Shown: positions 24,779 to 35,855, counted from the stretch's first letter. The stretch is DNA of 64,000 nt from JANNPJ01 sp965200525 (GCA_965200525.1 OZ241368.1:1550001-1614000); one strand, 5' to 3'. The notes: a model not told the origin generated them from the sequence alone. A program made the numbers and translations.

Positions 24779-25483
24779 TTGACCGAGATCATCCCGAGTC
24801 CCAACATCTGGCGCTTCCCGCAGGTGTACGAGATCGAGAACCGGGGCGTCGACCCGGACGGCGTGATCGAGACCGCGATCCGGGAGATCCGCGACTGGTC
24901 GGGCGGCACGGTGCTGGACCTCGGCTGTGGCACCGGTTTCCACCTGCCCCGGTTCGCCGTCGACGCCGCCCGGGTGATCGGCGTCGAGCCGCACCCGCCG
25001 CTGCTCGAGCTGGCCGCGGCCCGGCGGGCGGCCCTGACCGACCCGGCGGTCCGGGCCCGGATCGAACTGCGGGCGGGGACGGCCCAGCAGATCCCGCTGC
25101 CGGACGCCTCGGTCGACGTGGTGCACGCCCGCTGGGCCTACTTCTTCGGGCCCGGCTGCGAGCCCGGGCTGGCCGAGGTGAGCCGGGTGCTGCGCCGGGG
25201 CGGGGTCGCCTTCGTGATCGACAACGATGCCAGCCGCTCGACCTTCGGCGGCTGGTTCCGCCGGGGCCTGCCCAGCTACGACCCGGCCGAGGTGGAGCGG
25301 TTCTGGGCCCGGCAGGGGTGGTCCCGGCGCAGCCTCGACATCCGCTGGCAGCTGGCCGGCCGGGCCGACTTCGAGGCGGTGGTCCGGATCGAGTTCGCCC
25401 CGGCCCTGGCCGACGAGATCCTGGCCGGCCATCCGGGCACGACCGTCGACTACGCGGTCAACCTGTTGTGGACCTACCGCTGA
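24779..25483 (+). CDS. Class I SAM-dependent methyltransferase
   Basis: 234 aa. SAM-binding motif I is GGTVLDLGCGTGFHLPRFAV, motif II VIGVEPHPPLLEL, and a methyltransferase-11-type core with DASVDVVHARWAYFF and EVSRVLRRGGVAFVID. Start is TTG, 16 bp after the previous stop, no clear ribosome site; no ATG is available in the right place. Small-molecule methyltransferase of unknown substrate. The permease gene begins inside its last codons (overlap 16 nt). Confidence 0.8.
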   Translation: MTEIIPSPNIWRFPQVYEIENRGVDPDGVIETAIREIRDWSGGTVLDLGCGTGFHLPRFAVDAARVIGVEPHPPLLELAAARRAALTDPAVRARIELRAGTAQQIPLPDASVDVVHARWAYFFGPGCEPGLAEVSRVLRRGGVAFVIDNDASRSTFGGWFRRGLPSYDPAEVERFWARQGWSRRSLDIRWQLAGRADFEAVVRIEFAPALADEILAGHPGTTVDYAVNLLWTYR

Positions 25484-26654
25484 AGCTGTCCGGTCAGTGG
25501 TGGCTGGCGATCGGGCTGCTGGTACTCGGCCTGATCGCGGTCGCGGTCGGCCTGCTGCCCTTCTCGGACGCCGTCGACTCGGTCTCCCGGACGGTGCCGG
25601 TGCTGCTGTTCCTGGCCTCGGTGATCGTGCTGGCCGAACTGCTGGCCCAGGCCGAGGTGTTCGACGTCGTGGCCACCCGGATGGCGATCACCGGCAGTGG
25701 CCGGTACCCGGTGCTATTCCTGCTCTGCGTGGGGTTCGCCTCGGTGACCACGATCTTCTTCAACCTCGACACCACCGCGGTGCTGCTGACTCCGGTGATG
25801 CTGGTGGTGGCCGACCGGGCCGGGATGCCCGGGCTGCCGCTGGCCATGACCACGGTCTGGTTCGCCAACATCGCCAGCCTGCTGCTGCCGGTGTCGAACC
25901 TGACCAACCTGCTGGCCTCCGACCGGGTCGGCCTGTCCACCCTGGCCTTCGCCCGGCGGATGGTCCTGGTCCAGCTGGCCGCGATCCTGGTCGGGGCGGC
26001 CTGCCTGTGGGTCTGCTACTGGCGCCGGCGGCACCGCGAGCAGGACCGGTACCAGGTGCGGCGCCGGTGGTCCCGGCCGACCGGTTGCTGTTCGGGATCG
26101 CCGCCGCGGACGCGGTCGGCTTCGGCGTCGCCGTGCTGGCCGGGGTGCCGCTGGCGGTGGCGGCGATCACCGGGATGATCGTGATCGTGATCGCCTTCGC
26201 CGTCCGGCGGCGTGAGGCCCTACGGTTCGCCCTGCTGCCGGCCCGGCTGCTGGTGATGGTGGTCGGGCTGTTCCTGGTGGTCGGCGCGATCGACCGGCTG
26301 GGCCTGGACGACCTGCTGCGGCATCTGATGGGCCGGTCCGACTCCCCCCTGGACGTAGCCCGGGCGGCGGGGGCCGGGGCGGTGCTCAGCAACACCGTCA
26401 ACAACCTGCCGGCCTACGTCGCCGGCGAGGCCGCGGTCCCGGTGGCCAACCATCACCAGTTGCTCGGTCTGCTGATCGGCACCGACATCGGCCCGCTGGT
26501 CGCGCCCTGGGGTTCGCTGGCCACGCTGATCTGGTTCGAGCGGGTGCGGGGAACAGGCCTGGCGGTGCCGCTGGGCCGGTTCGCCCGGACCGGCGCGGTG
26601 ACGGCCGGGCTGACCCTGGCCGCGGCGACCACGGTGCTCATCCTCACCGGCTGA
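25468..26654 (+). pseudogene. ArsB/SLC13-type permease split by a frameshift
   Basis: Two halves of an ion-transporter-superfamily permease in different frames. Half one (GTG 25468 to about 26060) has six or so spans with FFNLDTTAVLLTPVMLVVA and VWFANIASLLLPVSNLTNLL. Half two, in the -1 frame to 26654, starts near VVPADRLLFGIAAAD and has AVLSNTVNNLPAYVAGEA and GPLVAPWGSLATLIW. Without the shift the first frame ends in Arg-rich junk at 26178. Loss of one base between about 26055 and 26080 explains it. The break falls in the linker between the two inverted halves, and GTG 26067 could restart half two, so a split but functional protein is not excluded. Overlaps the methyltransferase gene. Confidence 0.75.
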
Positions 26655-26699
26655 ACCGCGGTCAGGAACCGTCGCCGGCAAACTGTCGGTGCCGGCGCG

Positions 26700-26705
26700 T
26701 AGGTT
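26700..26705 (+). promoter_or_regulatory. -10 box TAGGTT, leaderless radA start
   Basis: TAGGTT ends 7 nt before GTG 26713, favouring this start over GTG 26689. Confidence 0.5.
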
Positions 26706-26712
26706 CTGCGAC

Positions 26713-28149
26713 GTGACCACCTCCAGCTCCGAGCGCAGCCTGTCCCGCAGCGGCACCACCGGCCGGGGCCGGGCCAAGTCGGGCCGCGAGAGCGTCGCCT
26801 ACCGCTGCGTCGAGTGCGGCTGGGCGGCGGCGAAATGGGTCGGCCGGTGCAACGAGTGCCAGGCCTGGGGCACGGTGTCCGAGGTGGCCGGGCCGGCCGC
26901 CGGCGTCACCAAGGCCCGGGCCGTGGCCACCCCGGCCCAACCGATCGCCGAGGTCAGCGCCGAGTCGGCGGCCACCTGGTCCACCGGGGTCGACGAGCTC
27001 GACCGGGTGCTCGGCGGCGGCATCGTGAGCGGGGCGGTGGTGCTGATGGCCGGCGAGCCCGGGGTCGGCAAGTCCACCCTGCTGCTCGACGTCGCCGCCC
27101 GGGCCGCGGCCCAGGGCCGGCGCACCGTGCTCTACGTGACCGGTGAGGAGTCGGCCAGCCAGGTCCGGCTGCGGGCCGAGCGGATCGGGGCCCTCACCCC
27201 CCGGCTGCTGCTCACCGCCGAGACCGACCTGGCCACCGTGCTCGGGCACGTCGAGCAGGTCTCCCCCGACCTGCTGGTGGTCGACTCGGTGCAGACCATC
27301 GCCAGCGACGCGGTCGAGAGCTCGGCCGGCAGCGTGTCCCAGGTCCGCGAGGTCGCGGCGTCCCTGATCCGGGTGGCGAAGGAGCGCAGCATGGCCACGG
27401 TGCTGGTCGGCCACGTGACCAAGGAGGGCACGATCGCCGGTCCGCGGGTGCTGGAGCACCTGGTCGACGTGGTCTGCCAGTTCGAGGGCGATCGGCACTC
27501 CCGGTTGCGGCTGGTCCGAGCGGTCAAGAACCGGTACGGCCCGACCGACGAGGTGGGCTGCTTCGACCTGTCCGAGAAGGGCATTGTCGGGCTCAGCGAC
27601 CCGAGCGGGCTGTTCCTGTCCCGGCACGCCCATCCGGTGCCGGGCACCTGCGTGTCGGTCACCCTGGAGGGCCGGCGCCCGCTGGTCACCGAGGTCCAGG
27701 CCCTGGTCGCCCCCACGGCCGCCGGCAACCCGCGACGGGCCACCTCCGGGGTCGACAGCAGCCGGGTGGCCATGGTCCTGGCCGTGCTGGAGCGCCGGGC
27801 CGGCACCCGGCTGGCCGCCAACGACGTCTACGTCTCCTCGGTCGGCGGGGCCCGGCTCACCGAGCCCGCCTGCGACCTGGCGGTCGCCCTGGCCGTGGCC
27901 GGTGCGGCCATCGACCGGCCTCTCACCCCGGGCACGATCGCGATCGGTGAGGTCGGTCTGGCCGGTGAGGTCCGCGCGGTGGCCGGGGTGGGCCGGCGGC
28001 TGGCCGAGGCGGCCCGGCTGGGCTTCAACACCGCCTTCGTCCCGGTCGGCTCGGCCGAGGCGGCACCGGTGCCGGCCGGCATGACCGTCCACGAGGTGCC
28101 CGATCTGCTGACCGCTCTGAGCCGGGCCACGTTCCCGCCTGTCACCTGA
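26713..28149 (+). CDS. radA: DNA repair protein RadA (Sms)
   Basis: 478 aa. N-terminal C4 zinc finger YRCVECGWAAAKWVGRCNEC, RecA-like ATPase with Walker A GEPGVGKSTLLLD, the RadA-specific KNRYGPTDEVGCF motif, and a C-terminal Lon-protease-like domain (ACDLAVALAVAGAAIDRP). RadA promotes branch migration in recombination. disA follows 88 bp downstream; radA-disA pairing is common in Gram-positive bacteria and DisA is known to interact with RadA. Confidence 0.95.
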   Translation: MTTSSSERSLSRSGTTGRGRAKSGRESVAYRCVECGWAAAKWVGRCNECQAWGTVSEVAGPAAGVTKARAVATPAQPIAEVSAESAATWSTGVDELDRVLGGGIVSGAVVLMAGEPGVGKSTLLLDVAARAAAQGRRTVLYVTGEESASQVRLRAERIGALTPRLLLTAETDLATVLGHVEQVSPDLLVVDSVQTIASDAVESSAGSVSQVREVAASLIRVAKERSMATVLVGHVTKEGTIAGPRVLEHLVDVVCQFEGDRHSRLRLVRAVKNRYGPTDEVGCFDLSEKGIVGLSDPSGLFLSRHAHPVPGTCVSVTLEGRRPLVTEVQALVAPTAAGNPRRATSGVDSSRVAMVLAVLERRAGTRLAANDVYVSSVGGARLTEPACDLAVALAVAGAAIDRPLTPGTIAIGEVGLAGEVRAVAGVGRRLAEAARLGFNTAFVPVGSAEAAPVPAGMTVHEVPDLLTALSRATFPPVT

Positions 28150-28224
28150 AATGGCGACACGCCGTAACGGGGCAGGTGCATCCGTAGGTGAGTCAATGAT
28201 GACCGGGGCGTTACAAGCGGCCGA

Positions 28225-28230
28225 TACACT
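28225..28230 (+). promoter_or_regulatory. -10 box TACACT, leaderless disA start
   Basis: TACACT ends 7 nt before GTG 28238, inside the upstream extension of the reading frame, and so sets the disA start. Confidence 0.5.
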
Positions 28231-28237
28231 CGCGTTC

Positions 28238-29320
28238 GTGGTATCCGATCGGACCCCAGAGGAACTGCTGCGGTACACCCTTGCCGCCGTCGCTCCAGGC
28301 ACCACCCTGCGTGATGGCCTGGAGCGAATCCTGCGCGGCCGGACCGGCGCGCTGATCGTGCTCGGCTACGACACCACCGTCGAGAAGGTCTGCACCGGCG
28401 GCTTCGTCCTCGACGTCGAGTTCTCGGCCACCCGGCTGCGCGAGTTGGCCAAGATGGACGGCGCGATCGTCACCGACCAGGACGTCACCAAGATCCTCCG
28501 GGCCGCCGTCCAGCTGGTCCCCGACTCCGAGATCGAGACCAGCGAATCCGGTACCCGGCACCGGACCGCCGAGCGGGTGGCCAAGCAGACCGGTTACCCG
28601 GTGGTCTCGGTCAGCCAGTCGATGCGGATCGTCGCGCTCTATGTCGCCGGCATGCGCTACGTGCTCGAAGGCTCCGACGCGATCCTGGCCAAGGCCAACC
28701 AGGCGCTGGCCACACTCGAGCGCTACAAGGCCCGGCTGGACGAGGTCACCAGCACCCTCTCCGCCCTGGAGATCGAGGATCTGGTCACGGTCCGCGACGT
28801 CTCGATCGTGATCCAGCGACTGGAGATGGTCCGCCGGATCTCCGAGGAGATCGCGCACTACGTGGTCGAGCTGGGCACCGACGGCCGGCTGCTCTCCCTG
28901 CAGCTCGACGAGCTGATCGGCGGGGTCAGCCCCGACCGCGACCTGGTGATTCGCGACTACCTGGAGAGCACCCGCCGGGAGCGCTCGATGCCCGAGGTGG
29001 TGGCCGCGCTGGCCGACATCCCGAGCGGCGACCTGGTCGACCTCGGCCTGGTGGCTCGCGTACTGGGCTTCGTCCAGGGCGCCGACGCGCTCGACGCCTC
29101 GATCAGCCCGAAGGGGTACCGGCTGCTCACCAAGGTCCCCCGCCTGCCCGGGGCGATCGTGGAGCGGCTGGTCGACCACTTCGGCGACCTGCAGAAGCTG
29201 CTGGCGGCCAACCTCGACGACCTCATGCTGGTCGAGGGCGTCGGCGACCAGCGGGCCCGGGCCGTGCGCGAAGGCCTCTCCCGGCTGGCCGAGTCGAGCA
29301 TCCTGGAACGGTACATCTGA
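28238..29320 (+). CDS. disA: Diadenylate cyclase DisA (DNA-integrity scanning)
   Basis: 360 aa from GTG 28238, matching the ~358 aa of mycobacterial DisA; a frame open from 28151 would add 29 residues absent from the family. DAC domain: RGRTGALIVLGYD, KMDGAIVTD (DGA motif) and GTRHRTAERVA (RHR motif). A linker helix and a C-terminal RuvA-like (HhH)2 DNA-binding domain follow (LMLVEGVGDQRARAVREGL). It makes c-di-AMP while scanning DNA for branched structures. The stop overlaps the CTG proposed as the mutY start. Confidence 0.95.
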   Translation: MVSDRTPEELLRYTLAAVAPGTTLRDGLERILRGRTGALIVLGYDTTVEKVCTGGFVLDVEFSATRLRELAKMDGAIVTDQDVTKILRAAVQLVPDSEIETSESGTRHRTAERVAKQTGYPVVSVSQSMRIVALYVAGMRYVLEGSDAILAKANQALATLERYKARLDEVTSTLSALEIEDLVTVRDVSIVIQRLEMVRRISEEIAHYVVELGTDGRLLSLQLDELIGGVSPDRDLVIRDYLESTRRERSMPEVVAALADIPSGDLVDLGLVARVLGFVQGADALDASISPKGYRLLTKVPRLPGAIVERLVDHFGDLQKLLAANLDDLMLVEGVGDQRARAVREGLSRLAESSILERYI

Positions 29321-30219
29321 GCAGCCCGACCCGGCTGGAAGAGCTGCACGGCCCGATCCTGGCCTGGTACGGCCACCAGGCCCGCGACCTGCCCTGGCGC
29401 CGCCCGGACAGCTCACCGTGGGGCGTGCTGGTCAGCGAGATCATGCTGCAGCAGACCCCGGTGATCCGGGTGCTGCCGATCTGGCTGGAGTGGATGGACC
29501 GCTGGCCCGAACCCGCTGATCTGGCCGCCGCCCCGGCCGGCGAGGCGATCCGGCACTGGGGCCGGCTCGGCTACCCGCGCCGGGCGCTGCGACTGCACGA
29601 GGCGGCCCGGGCCATCGTCGAGCGGCACGACGGGAAGGTCCCGGCCGACCACGCCGAACTGCTGGCCCTGCCCGGCATCGGCAGCTACACCGCCGCCGCG
29701 GTGGCCAGCTTCGCCTTCGGCCGGCGGCATGCTGTGGTCGACACCAACGTGCGGCGGGTGTTCGCCCGGGCCGTGTCGGCCCGGGCTCAGGCCGCTCCCT
29801 CCCTCACGGTCGCCGAGACCCGGTTGGCGGTGAGCCTGTTGCCGGCCGACCCGGCCCGGGCGGCCCGCTGGGGTGTCGCCGTCATGGAGCTGGGAGCGCT
29901 GGTGTGCACGGCCCGGGCGCCGCGCTGCCCCGACTGCCCGATCCGTGAGATCTGCGAGTGGCAGCTGGCCGGTGCTCCGGCCCACACCGGCCCGGCCCGG
30001 CGGGGGCAGGCCTGGGCCGGTACCGACCGTCAGATCCGGGGCGCGATCCTGGCCGTGTTGCGGGCCGCGCCGGCTCCGGTGAGCAGCGCCTCCCTGATCG
30101 TCGAGGTGCCCGATTCGGCTCTGCGGGACGAGTTTCAGCGTGACCGATGCCTGGACGGCCTGGTCGCCGACGGCCTGGTCGAGCCTCTGCCCGGGGCCCG
30201 CTACGCGTTGCCCGGCTGA
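29317..30219 (+). CDS. mutY: Adenine DNA glycosylase MutY, apparent CTG start
   Basis: 300 aa if begun at CTG 29317. Removes A opposite 8-oxoguanine. LPWRRPDSSPWGVLVSEIML and QQTPVIRVLPIW are the family start; LPGIGSYTAAAVASF is the HhH loop before the catalytic Asp (VVDTNVRRV); the 4Fe-4S cysteines are in CTARAPRCPDCPIREIC. The first canonical start (GTG 29425) would delete the conserved AWYGHQARDLPWRR, and no ATG/GTG/TTG occurs in frame nearer than the disA coding region, so CTG 29317, overlapping the disA stop as CTGA, is preferred; CTG 29335 is possible. C-terminus lacks a NUDIX domain. Confidence 0.88.
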   Translation: MSSPTRLEELHGPILAWYGHQARDLPWRRPDSSPWGVLVSEIMLQQTPVIRVLPIWLEWMDRWPEPADLAAAPAGEAIRHWGRLGYPRRALRLHEAARAIVERHDGKVPADHAELLALPGIGSYTAAAVASFAFGRRHAVVDTNVRRVFARAVSARAQAAPSLTVAETRLAVSLLPADPARAARWGVAVMELGALVCTARAPRCPDCPIREICEWQLAGAPAHTGPARRGQAWAGTDRQIRGAILAVLRAAPAPVSSASLIVEVPDSALRDEFQRDRCLDGLVADGLVEPLPGARYALPG

Positions 30220-30304
30220 GCCGCACCCTTTTGCAACAGGCTTGAAGCAAGTACTGGACGAGCCCTGCCGCTGAACGACCACCGAGGTCGCCCGGCTCAG
30301 CCGC

Positions 30305-30310
30305 TAACCT
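30305..30310 (+). promoter_or_regulatory. -10 box TAACCT, leaderless start
   Basis: TAACCT ends 6 nt before the ABC ATPase ATG at 30317, in the 97-bp gap after mutY. Confidence 0.5.
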
Positions 30311-30316
30311 CCCTGT

Positions 30317-31366
30317 ATGGCGCACGACGAAGGCGGCGATCCGGACGATCCTGAGCCGGTGGCCGATCCGGGCGAACCGGCCGCCGACCGCACCGCGACC
30401 GTCGAGGCGGCCCTGGTCATCGAAGTTAAGGCTGCGGGGCATCGGTACGGCGGCCGGCTGCTGCGGCGCGGCCCTGGAGCTCAGGCGATCCAGGAGATCT
30501 CGTTCACCGTCACCGCGGGCGAGGCGGTGGGATACATCGGCCCGCGCGGAGTCGGCAAGACCACGATGGTCGACCTGATCACCGGAAATCTCTCGCCCAC
30601 CCGGGGCACCGTCCGCACCTGTGGGCGCTCCCCGGTCGACGACCGGGCCGAACTGTCCGGCCGGATCGGCGTGGTGAGCGGTCACCGGTCCCGGCTCTGG
30701 TCCGACCTGCCCCTGGCTCAGGCGCTGCGGATCCTGGCCGCCCGGCACCGCCTTCCGGAACGGCGCTGGATCGCCCGGCGCACCGAACTGGTCGAACGGC
30801 TCGGCCTGGCGTCCTTCCTCGATCTGCCGATCGGCCAGCTGTCGGTCGGGCGTCGGCTCCGGGGCGAGATCGCCGCCGCCCTGCTCCACGAGCCCGAACT
30901 CGTCGTCCTGGACGAACCGACGGCCGGGCTGGACGTTCGGGGCAAGGAGCGGTTGCGTTCCTTCCTCCGCCAGGAACACCGGGTCCACCGCCGGACCGTG
31001 TTCATCACCAGCAGCGACCTCAGCGACGTGGAGCAGTTCTGCGACCGCCTGCTGGTCGTCGACCAGGGCCGGCTGGCCTACGACGGCGATCCAGCCGGTC
31101 TGATCGAACGAGCCGGCGCGCAGCGGGTGCTGATCGTCGACCTGAACACCACCGGCCCACTGCTCGACGACGTGCCCGGGACCGAGTTGCTGGCGGTCGA
31201 GGCCGGCGGCCTGCGGCAGCGACTCGGCTTCTCGCCCGGCCGGACGCCGACGGCCCGGGTACTGGCCGACGTCACCGCCCGGGCCGAGGTGCGCGACCTC
31301 ACCCTGCAGACCACTCCGATCGATGACGTGGTCCGCCGCCTCGCACCGGCTGGCCAGCACCGCTGA
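30317..31366 (+). CDS. Orphan ABC-type ATPase with degenerate motifs
   Basis: 349 aa. Acidic ~35-residue N-terminus then an ABC-2-type ATPase. Walker A GPRGVGKTT and Walker B VVLDEPTAGLD are intact. The Q-loop position reads GHRSRLW where homologues have GQRSQLW; the signature is LSVGRR instead of LSxGQ/LSLGQR; the H-switch region reads TSSDLSDVE where a His is expected (THD). A ~90-residue C-terminal domain follows. No permease gene is adjacent. May be a poor transporter ATPase, a regulatory ATPase, or decaying; it keeps a clean frame and a promoter. Converges on argA with a 9-bp gap. Confidence 0.8.
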   Translation: MAHDEGGDPDDPEPVADPGEPAADRTATVEAALVIEVKAAGHRYGGRLLRRGPGAQAIQEISFTVTAGEAVGYIGPRGVGKTTMVDLITGNLSPTRGTVRTCGRSPVDDRAELSGRIGVVSGHRSRLWSDLPLAQALRILAARHRLPERRWIARRTELVERLGLASFLDLPIGQLSVGRRLRGEIAAALLHEPELVVLDEPTAGLDVRGKERLRSFLRQEHRVHRRTVFITSSDLSDVEQFCDRLLVVDQGRLAYDGDPAGLIERAGAQRVLIVDLNTTGPLLDDVPGTELLAVEAGGLRQRLGFSPGRTPTARVLADVTARAEVRDLTLQTTPIDDVVRRLAPAGQHR

Positions 31367-31375
31367 AACAGCGAG

Positions 31376-31924
31376 TCAGGGCAGCTCGCGCAGCATTCGG
31401 CTGTTGCCCAGGGTGTTGGGTTTCACCCGGGCCAGGTCGAGGAACTCGGCCACCCCCTCGTCGCCCGAGCGGAGCAGCTCGGCGTAGACCTCGGGCTGGA
31501 CCGGCGTGCCGTCGATCTCGTGAAAACCGTGTCGCTCGAAGAACTTGACCTCGAAGGTGAGGCAGAACAGCCTGGTCACACCGAGCTCCCCGGCTCGGCC
31601 GATCAGCAGGTCGAGCAGGGCATGACCGACGCCGCGACCGTGCCAGCCCGGGTCGACGGCCAGCGTGCGGACCTCGGCCAGATCTTCCCAGAGCACGTGC
31701 AGCGCACCGCAGCCGATCACCCGGTCCTCGGCGTCGACCGCGACCTGGAACTCCTGGACGTCCTCGTAGTACGTGACCCGTTCCTTGTGCAGCAGGATCC
31801 GCGCGTCGGCGAAGCCGGAGACCAGCCGGGCGATGGCCGGGACGTCGGGGGTGCGGGCCCCGCGAACGGTGAACGGTGGCGAGGGATCAGTGAACTGAGG
31901 CGACCGGGCGGTGGGATCAGGCAC
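31376..31924 (-). CDS. argA: Amino-acid N-acetyltransferase (N-acetylglutamate synthase, GNAT)
   Basis: 182 aa. GNAT fold: VRGARTPDVPAIARLVSGF, GCGALHVLWEDLAEVRTLAVDP, acetyl-CoA loop GWHGRGVGHALLD, and FERHGFHEIDGTPV, ending with EFLDLARVKPNTLGNSRML. This matches the short actinobacterial ArgA (Rv2747-type) that starts arginine synthesis. GTG 31924 is chosen; an ATG at 31966 is possible but would overlap the SDR gene. It is isolated from other arg genes. Confidence 0.88.
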   Translation of the reverse strand: MPDPTARSPQFTDPSPPFTVRGARTPDVPAIARLVSGFADARILLHKERVTYYEDVQEFQVAVDAEDRVIGCGALHVLWEDLAEVRTLAVDPGWHGRGVGHALLDLLIGRAGELGVTRLFCLTFEVKFFERHGFHEIDGTPVQPEVYAELLRSGDEGVAEFLDLARVKPNTLGNSRMLRELP

Positions 31925-31951
31925 GAGAAGATCGTCCCACGGGCTCTGCTC

Positions 31952-31957
31952 TACCCT
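31952..31957 (+). promoter_or_regulatory. -10 box TACCCT, leaderless start
   Basis: TACCCT ends 7 nt before the SDR ATG at 31965. Confidence 0.5.
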
Positions 31958-31964
31958 CAGGTTC

Positions 31965-32636
31965 ATGGGAAATCCCGTCATCATCATCATCGGGGCCGGC
32001 CCCGGGGTGGGCGCGGCCACGGCTCGCCGGTTCGCCGCCGCCGGGTACGACATCGGCCTGGTCGCCCGGGATCCGAAACGGCTGGAGGAGCTCGCCCGGA
32101 CGCTGTCCGACGAGGGTGCCCAGGTCGGCTGGGCCGCGGCCGACGTGGCCGACCCGGAGGCCCTGGCCGGCGTTCTGCGGCAGCTGACCGAGCACACCGG
32201 CCGGCTCGACGTCCTGCTGCACAACCCGTCCGTGTACCGGGCCGTACCGGCGTCCGAGCTGACCGCGGCCGAACTGCTGGCCGACCTGGAGATCGGCACG
32301 GCCAGTCTGCTGACCGCCGTCCAGGCCGTGCTGCCCCTGCTGCGCCGCCAGCGGACCGGCACGATCCTGGTGACCGGCAGCGGTTCGGCGGACCATCCCT
32401 CGCTCGCCGCCGGCAGCCTGGGCGTGCAGAAGGCGGCCCTGCGGACCCTCGTCCAGACCCTGGCCGGCGAACTGTCGAGCGAGGGCATCCATGTGGCCAC
32501 CCTGACCATCCACGGCCTGATCGCCGCCGGCACCCCGTTCTCCCCCGAGGTGATCGCCGACCTCTACGCCGACCTGGCCGCCGAGACCAGCACCGCCCCG
32601 GCCAACTGGCGCACCGTGGTCGATCTGCGCGCCTGA
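31965..32636 (+). CDS. SDR-family oxidoreductase
   Basis: 223 aa. MGNPVIIIIGAGPGVGAATA contains the TGxxxGxG-type nucleotide site (GAGPGVGAA). The segment DVLLHNPSVYRA stands for the NNAG region, ILVTGSGSADHP for the catalytic Ser, but the usual YxxxK is replaced in this area by SLAAGSLGVQKAALRTLV, which has Lys without an obvious Tyr, so classical dehydrogenase activity is doubtful. Substrate unknown. Ends before the terminator shared with clpC. Confidence 0.8.
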   Translation: MGNPVIIIIGAGPGVGAATARRFAAAGYDIGLVARDPKRLEELARTLSDEGAQVGWAAADVADPEALAGVLRQLTEHTGRLDVLLHNPSVYRAVPASELTAAELLADLEIGTASLLTAVQAVLPLLRRQRTGTILVTGSGSADHPSLAAGSLGVQKAALRTLVQTLAGELSSEGIHVATLTIHGLIAAGTPFSPEVIADLYADLAAETSTAPANWRTVVDLRA

Positions 32637-32672
32637 CCTCACCCGAACCGGCCCGAACTGGCCGCAACGACT

Positions 32673-32710
32673 CGAAGGGCCGGAACCTCTGGTGGGGTTC
32701 CGGCCCTTCG
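32673..32710. terminator. Bidirectional terminator between SDR and clpC
   Basis: Perfect 15-bp inverted repeat CGAAGGGCCGGAACC / GGTTCCGGCCCTTCG with an 8-nt loop, between two convergent stops. No T-run, as usual at this GC. Confidence 0.8.
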
Positions 32711-32742
32711 TGTCACTGCGGTCTGGCTACCGCGTCGGACGC

Positions 32743-35274
<2,532 letters not shown>

Positions 35275-35455
35275 CTGCGCTCCTCGTGCGGTCAGGGGGG
35301 AGAGACGACAATCTCGCTGACCTTATCGATGCTATCTGCGGCTACGGAAAGAAACACCCTGCAATCTCAGAGTGAGACGGTTCCGACACCCGTGCATCGG
35401 CCAACGGGGCTGGAACCTTACCTGTTCCGAGCTCTGCCCTGCGGTGAACGATGTT

Positions 35456-35466
35456 CGCTGACGGCG
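35456..35466. promoter_or_regulatory. ClgR-type operator upstream of clpC
   Basis: CGCTGACGGCG, with flanks TGTT and GAC, matches the published ClgR core CGCYNANRGCG at every position. 182 bp from the clpC ATG. ClgR activates clpC and clpP genes in Streptomyces, Corynebacterium and mycobacteria. Confidence 0.65.
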
Positions 35467-35670
35467 GACACGCAGTGGCGCCGGAACCGGTTCCGGAGGC
35501 GCCGCGGGTCGTCCGCACGCCGCCGGAGGCCTCCCGCCCGGGGTGAACCGGACGGCCGAGACCCGCCGATCACAACGTTCGGTCGGGGGCCGATGTTCCG
35601 GTTCCCGCCCTGATCCGCACCGGATGATTCCCGACCGATCGCCCGGGAGACGGACAACGTCCCGGTCGCC

Positions 35671-35676
35671 TATGGT
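35671..35676 (+). promoter_or_regulatory. -10 box TATGGT for riboswitch-terC transcript
   Basis: TATGGT lies so that the transcript would begin near 35683, just 2 nt before the aptamer's first stem. Confidence 0.55.
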
Positions 35677-35684
35677 TCTCGTGG

Positions 35685-35796
35685 CGAGGGGAGTACTTCC
35701 CACTGCGCCGCCCCGGTCAGTACGGGCCGACGACCAACCGGTCGCCGGTCCCCGGGCGGTGGTCCACCGACGAGTCGGTGGGCGAAGGAGACCTCG
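35685..35796 (+). ncRNA. yybP-ykoY (Mn2+) riboswitch
   Basis: Aptamer frame: stem P1 strand CGAGG at 35685-35689 followed by GGAGTA (35690-35695), and 3' side GGAGA (35787-35791) followed by CCTCG (35792-35796), fully complementary to the 5' strand. This matches the conserved GGGGAGUA...GAGACC ends of the yybP-ykoY class, which senses Mn2+ and often controls TerC/MntP-type genes; terC follows 60 bp later. Inner helices are GC-rich and I have not folded them. The terC frame is open through it, so a start here would be false. Confidence 0.75.
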
Positions 35797-35855
35797 ACGA
35801 GCAAGGCCGACCCGACCGGGTCCGGCCTCGGCTACGTCTGAGGAGTCGCCCCACC

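Larger units (their letters stand above)
35275..35684. other. 410-bp divergent promoter region clpC / terC
   Basis: No gene seen. It holds the clpC promoter area (TAGCAT and TAAGGT -10 candidates on the minus strand near 35325-35345), the ClgR-like box (35456-35466), and the -10 of the terC transcript (35671-35676). Confidence 0.6.

Noticed and set aside
35778..35855. Earlier GTG/ATG-type start for terC at 35778
   Set aside because: Lies inside the riboswitch aptamer; GTG 35856 has GAGGAG and the family-like start.
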